Positions 4,905 to 10,788 of a stretch of 10,788 bases of DNA are shown here, one piece after another; position 1 is the first letter of the stretch, and each line of letters opens with the position of its first letter. Both the position numbers and the translations under genes were made by a program. Under the pieces are notes generated by a model, which worked only from the letters and a program-made list of their open reading frames with translations, had not been told where the DNA came from and did not search any database. This DNA is from an uncultured Oscillospiraceae bacterium (GTDB lineage: Bacteria; Bacillota; Clostridia; Oscillospirales; Ruminococcaceae). The stretch is from the NCBI GenBank assembly GCA_958403605.1, contig CATXYA010000024.1, forward strand, positions 1-10,788, in the 5' to 3' direction.

Positions 4905-6227
4905 TCATCTTGTCTCTTTCAGTGCCCGGATCAGGTATGGCACCTCGTAGGCCAGCATCACGACCCAGCCGCCCAGCTGGGCGAAGGCCACGCCCACGAT
5001 GCCGTAGCGCGGCGCCAGCAGAAAGGTGAAAATGACGCGGCCCACCATCTGCACGGACGTGGACATGGCCGTCATCTTCATGTTGCCCATGCCCCGGAAA
5101 TAGCCCTGGATCCAGTTGGTGCACATGGGCATGATGTAGAATACCGCCATCCAGCGCAGGTACTGGGTGCCCATGGCCACCACCTCAGGCGAATCCGTGA
5201 CGAAGAGGTTCATGATGCCCTCTGCGCCCAGATACACCACCGTACACAGCAGCACAAAATAGCCGCCCTCTAAACGGCCGCCAGCCCAAAAGCCTTTTTT
5301 GATGCGGTCCGTGCGGCCCGCGCCGCGGTTTTGGGCAATGAAGGTCGCCATGCCGTTACCGATGTTCTGCTGCGGCGTATAGGCGAAGTCGTCGATGCGG
5401 TTGACGGCGTTGAAGGCCGCGATGGTGGCGACGCCCAGGCCGTTGATGCAGCTCTGCACCAGCAGCTTGCCCACATGCAGGGCCGTCTGCTGCATGGCCG
5501 TGGCCGAGCTGTAGCCCAGTGTGCGCCGCAGCAGCGTTTTTTCCACGCGCAGGTCTCCCCGTTTGAGGCGCAGCAGCGGGATGCGCCAAAAGACGTACCC
5601 GGCGCACAGCAGGGCGCTGATGCCCTCCGCCAGCGCCGTGGCCAGCGCCGCCCCCAGCACCCCAAAGCGGAAAACGCCCATCATCAGATAATTGGCGCCC
5701 ACATTCAGCACGCTGGAAAAAATGAGGAACACCAGCGGCGTGCGGGAATCCCCCACCGCGCGCAGGGCCGCGGCGAACAGGTTATAAAGGAAGGTGAAGG
5801 ACAGCGCCACACAGATGACGCGCAGATACACCGTCGCCTGGGGCAGCAGCGCGTCCTCCACCCGTGTCAGGCGCAGCAGCGCGGGCGAAAACACACCGCA
5901 CAGCAGCGACAGCAGCAGCGTGAACGCCAGCCCCGCCGTCAGCGTGGTGCCCACCTCGCGGCGCAGCACGCGCTCGTCGCCCGCGCCGTAGAACTCGCTC
6001 ATCAGCACGCCGGCGCCCAGGCAGGCCCCCACCACCAAAAAGGTCATGATGTTCATCACCGGGCCCGCCACGCCCACCGCCGCCAGAGCGTCCGTGCCCA
6101 CCAGGCGGCCCACCATCACGCTGTCGGCGGCATTATAAGTAAGCTGAAAAATGTTGCCCAGCACCAGCGGGACGGTGAAACGTACCAAGGGGCCCATCAC
6201 GGGCCCCTGTGTCATATTCGTCGCCAT
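4905..6227 (-). CDS. MATE family efflux transporter
   Basis: A 440-residue, highly hydrophobic protein with about 12 predicted membrane helices in two six-helix halves, the normal size of MATE antiporters. The N-terminus, TQGPVMGPLVRFTVPLVLGN followed by IFQLTYNAADSVMVGRLVG, is the classic start of the Clostridia MATE/NorM-DinF group (a TxGP motif, the PLxxGNxxQ helix, then DxxMVGRxxG). Members export cationic drugs, toxins or metabolites with Na+ or H+ as coupling ion; the substrate here cannot be told. The ATG lies three bases after the rpoD stop, and no good Shine-Dalgarno precedes it, so translation probably depends on coupling with rpoD. Two internal ATGs (codons 5 and 11) have no clearly better site, and codon 11 would cut off the conserved TQGP. 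The gene ends before a strong terminator. A transporter directly after rpoD is not part of the classical operon. Confidence 0.93.
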   Translation of the reverse strand: MATNMTQGPVMGPLVRFTVPLVLGNIFQLTYNAADSVMVGRLVGTDALAAVGVAGPVMNIMTFLVVGACLGAGVLMSEFYGAGDERVLRREVGTTLTAGLAFTLLLSLLCGVFSPALLRLTRVEDALLPQATVYLRVICVALSFTFLYNLFAAALRAVGDSRTPLVFLIFSSVLNVGANYLMMGVFRFGVLGAALATALAEGISALLCAGYVFWRIPLLRLKRGDLRVEKTLLRRTLGYSSATAMQQTALHVGKLLVQSCINGLGVATIAAFNAVNRIDDFAYTPQQNIGNGMATFIAQNRGAGRTDRIKKGFWAGGRLEGGYFVLLCTVVYLGAEGIMNLFVTDSPEVVAMGTQYLRWMAVFYIMPMCTNWIQGYFRGMGNMKMTAMSTSVQMVGRVIFTFLLAPRYGIVGVAFAQLGGWVVMLAYEVPYLIRALKETR

Positions 6228-6230
6228 GGT

Positions 6231-7325
<1,095 letters not shown>

Positions 7326-7333
7326 TTTCCCCT

Positions 7334-9082
7334 TTATGCTTTCTTTTCTTTTAACGCCTGCAGATAGGCCGCCAGCTCGTCCGCGCTTTTTTCGGCGGCC
7401 CTGCTGCTCTCGGGCAAGCTGTCCTCGATGCGTTTGAGATACATTTCCACGTCTTGGGCGGCAAAGCCCACGTCGTAGTTCTGCGCCAGAATGCGGCTGA
7501 TGAGCGCCACGGTCTCCTCTGGCAGCTCGCCGCTGATGGAGGAAAAATCCAGCAGTTCCCTGCGCTCCCCCTTTTCCAGCAGCAGCGCGTAGGCGCGGGA
7601 CATGCCCGCGTCCAAAAACTGCTCGGGCCGCACCCGGTTTTTGACGAGGTCCAGGTGCTGCGGGTTTTTCAGAATGGCGGCCACCAGCTGCTGCTCGGCG
7701 AACACCACACCCAGCGCCTTCTGCCCGCCCTGGCTGTAGGGCACGTTGATGCGCCCGCCCGCCCCTTCTTCCAGCAGCTTGCGCTCCCGCTCCTTTTCCA
7801 TGCGGCGGCTGCGGGCGCGGATGGCGCCGTCCAGCTGCGCCTGGATGGCGTTCTTCGCCACGTCCGTCTCCTCGGCCAGGCGGCCCAAGTAGACGTCCCG
7901 CTCGATGGCCGTCACCTTGCCCGCCAGGATGTTGACCGCGTCCTTCAAATAGCTCACCCTGCCGTCCGGCGTGGCGATGTCGTACTTGGCCCGCGCCTTG
8001 CCCAGCTCGTATTCCAGCGCGTTGGCCGAACCGTTCAGCAGCTGCTCAAAGCGTTCGCGGCCATAGTTTTTGATGAACTCGTCCGGGTCCTTGGCGTTGG
8101 GGATGTTGAGTACCGACAGCTTCACCGGGCTGTCTGCAAACAGGCGGATGGCCCGGGCGGTGGCCTTCTGCCCGGCCTCGTCGGAGTCGTAGCACAGCAC
8201 CACCTCGTCGGCGTACTCGCCGATCAGCTTCACCTGCTCAGGCGTCAGGGCCGTGCCGCAGCAGGCCACCGCCGTGTCGAACCCGGCCTGGTGCATACTG
8301 ATGACGTCCATATAGCCCTCACATAGGATATAACGGCGGACGGTGCTTTTCTTCGCCACATTCAAAGCGAACACCGTGCGCGTTTTCTTGTAGCACACCG
8401 TCTCGGGGCTGTTGATATACTTCGGCTTCTCCGGCCCCATGTTGCGCCCGCCAAAGGCGATGACATTGCCGCGCAGATCAAAGATGGGCACCATCACACG
8501 GTTGCGGAACACGTCGAAGATGTTCCCCTTTTCACTGCGCTTGACAAGCCCCGAGGCCAGCAGCTCTTCGTCGGAATAGCCCAGATGGCGCAGATGGTCC
8601 CGCGCGCGGTTGAAGCTGTCCGGCGCATAGCCCAGGCCGAAGCGCTTGATGGTGGCGTCCGACAAGCCGCGCCCGCGCCAGTATGCCCGGGCCGCCTTGC
8701 CCTCCTCCGCGTTCAGGCAGGAGAAGAAAAAGCGCGCCGCGTCTTTGTTGATGGAGACGACGCGGCTGCGCAGCCGCCCCGCTTTGTCGTCCTCTTCCGG
8801 CAGGGGCATGCCCGCCCGCGAAGCCAGCGTCTTCACGGCCTCCACATAGTCCACGTTGTTGATCTTTTTGATAAAGGTGATGACGTCGCCGCCCGCGCCG
8901 CAGCCAAAGCAGTAAAACGACTGCGTCTCCGGGTACACCACAAAGGACGGCGTCTTTTCGCTGTGGAGCGGGCACAGGCCCGTGTAGGTGCGCCCGCGCC
9001 GCCGCAGCTGTACGTAACCGCTTGCCACGTCCACCATATCATTGCGCTGTACCAGCTCGTAAATATAATCCTGTGGGATCAA
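7334..9082 (-). CDS. dnaG: DNA primase
   Basis: Makes RNA primers at the replication fork with the DnaB helicase. I place the start at TTG 9082, giving 582 residues that begin [15 protein letters not shown], which matches the family N-terminus. An open TTG nine codons further up lacks family similarity, and the GAGGGGGG ribosome site lies between the two. The zinc-binding CHC2 domain is at 1-100, with ligands Cys37, His40, Cys58 and Cys61. The catalytic core follows; its Toprim domain begins near 250, with EGYMD (Glu255, Asp259) and DSDEAG (Asp299, Asp301) as metal ligands. The C-terminal third (about 370-582) is helical and should bind the helicase, with the usual weak conservation. The length is normal and no frameshift is seen. 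It lies between the DUF2500-like gene (35 bases upstream) and rpoD (8 bases downstream). Confidence 0.97.
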   Translation of the reverse strand: MIPQDYIYELVQRNDMVDVASGYVQLRRRGRTYTGLCPLHSEKTPSFVVYPETQSFYCFGCGAGGDVITFIKKINNVDYVEAVKTLASRAGMPLPEEDDKAGRLRSRVVSINKDAARFFFSCLNAEEGKAARAYWRGRGLSDATIKRFGLGYAPDSFNRARDHLRHLGYSDEELLASGLVKRSEKGNIFDVFRNRVMVPIFDLRGNVIAFGGRNMGPEKPKYINSPETVCYKKTRTVFALNVAKKSTVRRYILCEGYMDVISMHQAGFDTAVACCGTALTPEQVKLIGEYADEVVLCYDSDEAGQKATARAIRLFADSPVKLSVLNIPNAKDPDEFIKNYGRERFEQLLNGSANALEYELGKARAKYDIATPDGRVSYLKDAVNILAGKVTAIERDVYLGRLAEETDVAKNAIQAQLDGAIRARSRRMEKERERKLLEEGAGGRINVPYSQGGQKALGVVFAEQQLVAAILKNPQHLDLVKNRVRPEQFLDAGMSRAYALLLEKGERRELLDFSSISGELPEETVALISRILAQNYDVGFAAQDVEMYLKRIEDSLPESSRAAEKSADELAAYLQALKEKKA

Positions 9083-9097
9083 GGCCCATCCCCCCTC
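9083..9097 (-). promoter_or_regulatory. Ribosome binding site that fixes the TTG start of dnaG
   Basis: GAGGGGGG (9090-9097, minus strand) lies seven bases before TTG 9082. The ATG within GGGGATGGGCC is in another frame, and the upstream in-frame TTG at 9109 lies before this site, so only the TTG at 9082 is well placed. Confidence 0.75.
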
Positions 9098-9117
9098 TCT
9101 TGCGGCCAAACCCGCAT

Positions 9118-9489
9118 TCAGCGCACCCGCGCGAAGCCCTTGTAACGCGTGCCCTGGAAGGTCAGCCGTCCGCGGTCCCCCTCCGCCAGCAGGCCGTACT
9201 CGCTGCCGGGCACGTTCAATTCGATGCGGTCCCCGCTCTCCACCTCAAAGGTGACATGATAGGAAGTGGAGGTGGAATCCATCATCTGATCATTGTTGTG
9301 GCGGTGATGCGACACATGCTCCCGCTTTGCCACCACCGTGGCGTCCACTGTCAGCACCGGGGAAGCGTTGTTTTTGCGCCACTGGCCGATGCCGCGCACC
9401 GCTGTGACCAAAAACATCGCCAGCACCAGGCCGAACACGAGGAAAAAGAGGATGGAGAACAGCGCGTCCATCCAGAAAAACGAGCCCAT
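9118..9489 (-). CDS. DUF2500-like small membrane protein
   Basis: 123 residues. Residues about 8-32 form one membrane helix (LFSILFFLVFGLVLAMFLVT), followed by a basic, asparagine-containing stretch and a soluble domain from about 44. The domain contains VDATVVAKREHVSHHRHN and then the pattern YHVTFEVESGDRIELNV..EYGLLAEGDRGRLTFQGTR, which I recognise as DUF2500. The function of that family is not known. The basic segment next to the helix suggests the soluble domain may lie in the cytosol, but this is uncertain. A GAAGGA ribosome site lies nine bases before ATG 9489. The gene starts five bases after the DUF6440-like gene and ends 35 bases before dnaG, so it is co-transcribed with the replication genes. 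A second ATG at codon 7 has no ribosome site. Confidence 0.82.
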   Translation of the reverse strand: MGSFFWMDALFSILFFLVFGLVLAMFLVTAVRGIGQWRKNNASPVLTVDATVVAKREHVSHHRHNNDQMMDSTSTSYHVTFEVESGDRIELNVPGSEYGLLAEGDRGRLTFQGTRYKGFARVR

Positions 9490-9494
9490 GGCCT

Positions 9495-9674
9495 TTAGTC
9501 CTTCGGGCCGACGACGGGCTTGCCGTCCGGCCCCAGCAGCGGCGTGAGGCCGCCGCCATAGCCCAGCGAGTAGTATAGGTACTGCACGCCGGTCTCCCTG
9601 TCCAGCAGGATGCGGATCTCGCCCATCACTCCGCTGGCCTCTTTGGTAAGCACTTCAAACCGTTTTTCGTCCAT
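9495..9674 (-). CDS. Small DUF6440-like protein (59 residues)
   Basis: A short gene opening at ATG 9674 with a very good ribosome site, GGGAGG, five to six bases upstream, and closing with TAA at 9495. The protein begins MDEKRFEVLTKEASG. It continues with ILLDRETGVQYLYYSLGYGG and then GLTPLLGPDGKP. The DxETGVxYL..SxGYGGGLTPLLxxDGKP pattern matches the small DUF6440 proteins common in Clostridia, whose role is unknown. No signal peptide or membrane helix is present. It starts 12 bases after the dgt stop and ends five bases before the DUF2500-like gene. Codon use and spacing support a real gene. It is easy to miss because it has fewer than 60 codons before the stop. Confidence 0.85.
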   Translation of the reverse strand: MDEKRFEVLTKEASGVMGEIRILLDRETGVQYLYYSLGYGGGLTPLLGPDGKPVVGPKD

Positions 9675-9686
9675 TGCTTCCTCCCG

Positions 9687-10688
9687 TCACAGCACCTGCC
9701 ATTTCTGCGGCACGTACAATTCTTCATAGATGCGGATGGCATACTCGTCGCTCATGCCGGAAATGAAATCCGTCACCGCGCGATCCACGCCCTCCTCATA
9801 GACGATATACAAATAATTCTGCGGCATCTGCATGGGGTTGTCGTGGAAATGGCGGTAGAGGTCCGTCAGCAGCTTTTCCACCTTCTGCTCCTCATGCTTC
9901 GCCGTCTTGTCCACATACACAGTGCCGTACATGAAGGCGTGCAGCGCCTCATAGGCGGCGCCGATCTCCGCGGACATCGCCAGCTGCCCTTCCTCGCTGT
10001 GCTCGATCAGATCCGTCACCAAGGTGGAGATGCGGGCGGATTTTCCGTCTCCCAGCACGCGCACGATGTCGCCGGGAAGGTCCTCTTTTTTTAAGACCCC
10101 AGCCGTGATGGCGTCCTCGATATCATGGTTCATATAGGCGATGCGGTCGGCATAGCGCACGGTGCAGCCCTCAGGCGTGGCGGGCCAGGTGCCCTTGGTG
10201 TGGCACGCCATGCCGTTCAGCACCTCCCAACACAGGTTGAGGCCCCTGCCGTCCTTCTCCAGCCGCTCGGCCACGCGCACGCTCTGCACGTAATGATGAA
10301 AGCCCGTGGGGTTCAGCGCGTTCAGCGCCCGCTCGCCCGCGTGGCCGAAGGGCGTGTGCCCCAGGTCATGCGCCAGGGCGATGGCCTCGGTGAGGTCCTC
10401 ATTCAAACGCAGGCCACGGGCGATGGTGCGGGCGATCTGGCTGACCTCCAGCGTGTGCGTCAGGCGGGTGCGGTAATGGTCCCCCTCCGGGGAGAGAAAC
10501 ACCTGGGTCTTCTGCTTCAGGCGGCGAAAGGCCTTCGAGTGGATCACCCGGTCCCGGTCCCGCTGGAAGCAGGGCCGGATAGGACATTCCTCCTCGGGCC
10601 GGGCGCGGCCCCGGCTGTCCTCGCTCAAGGTCGCCCAAGGCGCCAGCGTCATCCGCTCGATCTCTTGGGTGCGTTCCCGTACCGTCAC
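9687..10688 (-). CDS. dgt: Deoxyguanosinetriphosphate triphosphohydrolase-like HD-domain protein
   Basis: Hydrolyses dNTPs, classically dGTP to deoxyguanosine and triphosphate, to control the nucleotide pool. 333 residues, the usual length of the shorter dGTPase-like type. The N-terminal RERTQEIERMTLAPWATLSE, the SRGRARPEEECPIRPCFQRD stretch and KAFRRLKQKTQVF are family hallmarks. The HD metal site is complete: His78 (RLTHTLE), His107-Asp108 (HDLGHTPFGH) and Asp181 (DRIAYMNHD). His111 and His116 are the catalytic-type histidines. I use the GTG at 10688 as start because GGGGAG lies seven bases upstream; the overlapping ATG at 10690 runs straight into a stop. It appears to be the first gene of the operon with dnaG and rpoD, a common Firmicutes order. 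True substrate preference (dGTP or several dNTPs) cannot be read from sequence. Confidence 0.94.
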   Translation of the reverse strand: MTVRERTQEIERMTLAPWATLSEDSRGRARPEEECPIRPCFQRDRDRVIHSKAFRRLKQKTQVFLSPEGDHYRTRLTHTLEVSQIARTIARGLRLNEDLTEAIALAHDLGHTPFGHAGERALNALNPTGFHHYVQSVRVAERLEKDGRGLNLCWEVLNGMACHTKGTWPATPEGCTVRYADRIAYMNHDIEDAITAGVLKKEDLPGDIVRVLGDGKSARISTLVTDLIEHSEEGQLAMSAEIGAAYEALHAFMYGTVYVDKTAKHEEQKVEKLLTDLYRHFHDNPMQMPQNYLYIVYEEGVDRAVTDFISGMSDEYAIRIYEELYVPQKWQVL

Positions 10689-10758
10689 ATGCGCTCTCCC
10701 CTTTCCCCACAGACAACTCTATATAGTTATACGCAGGAACAGCGCATTTTCCTTGTCC
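10689..10758 (-). promoter_or_regulatory. Leader and presumed promoter region of dgt
   Basis: This short region holds the AAAGGGGAG ribosome site (10696-10704). Further upstream are TATAAC and TATATAG, either of which could serve as a -10 box, but no convincing -35 box sits at 16-18 bases. The promoter of the operon may therefore lie here with a weak -35, or beyond the window edge. Confidence 0.35.
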
Positions 10759-10788
10759 ATTTTGAAAAAAACTTGTTTTTTTCAAAAT
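10759..10788. repeat. Perfect AT-rich 30-base palindrome at the window edge
   Basis: ATTTTGAAAAAAAC and GTTTTTTTCAAAAT are exact reverse complements, 14 bases each, around TT. The repeat reaches the last base and could extend no further on the left side (C at 10758), but the right side is cut. Its A and T tracts would form a low-GC hairpin, either the terminator of a gene to the right or an operator upstream of dgt. Confidence 0.7.

Noticed and set aside
7454..8326. Long plus-strand frames opposite dnaG (also 8585-9145)
   Set aside because: Antisense shadows of the primase gene, with no ribosome sites and His/Gln/Arg-rich translations.
9083..9109. A longer dnaG starting at TTG 9109
   Set aside because: It would place the strong GAGGGGGG site inside the gene and adds nine residues not seen in primases.
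10399..10785. A 128-codon minus-strand frame starting in the dgt leader
   Set aside because: It overlaps the well-supported dgt gene in another frame and turns into low-complexity Pro/Gly/Ala sequence.

Overview
The window reads as chromosomal DNA from a GC-rich Gram-positive anaerobe, most likely a gut Clostridia of the Oscillospirales/Ruminococcaceae type. This is inferred from the Firmicutes-style dgt-dnaG-rpoD order, strong Shine-Dalgarno sites, a lipobox lipoprotein with bacterial SH3 repeats, a PadR/DUF1700/DUF4097 cluster and a GGGGGAAGG-type intergenic repeat of a kind I recall from such genomes. Nearly all genes lie on the minus strand. The exception is one lipoprotein gene at 2816-4414.

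Left block (1-2603, minus strand, read right to left): a consensus promoter with a perfect 9-bp inverted repeat over its -10 box drives padR, a DUF1700 membrane protein, a DUF4097 membrane-anchored beta-repeat protein and a proline-iminopeptidase-like alpha/beta hydrolase that runs off the left edge. The genes overlap or lie 1 to 21 bases apart, so this looks like one self-regulated envelope-sensing operon.

Middle (2604-4904): a divergent leader, a lipoprotein with five bacterial SH3 repeats and no visible catalytic domain, then a 490-base gap without genes. That gap holds a bidirectional terminator, a nested inverted-repeat element made of two copies of a 54-58-base repeat facing each other, and a 30-base palindromic terminator for the minus-strand genes coming from the right.

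Right block (4905-10788, minus strand): dgt, a 59-residue DUF6440-like gene, a DUF2500-like membrane protein, dnaG, rpoD (sigA) and a MATE transporter. This is the macromolecular-synthesis operon (nucleotide pool, primase, housekeeping sigma factor) with two small genes inserted and a transporter at its end. All spacings are 35 bases or less and no internal terminator is visible. A 30-base AT-rich palindrome sits at the extreme right edge.

I see no RNA gene, CRISPR array, transposase, phage gene or defence system. The parts that best repay a second look are the PadR operator and its operon, the nested repeat between the convergent terminators, and the small genes between dgt and dnaG.
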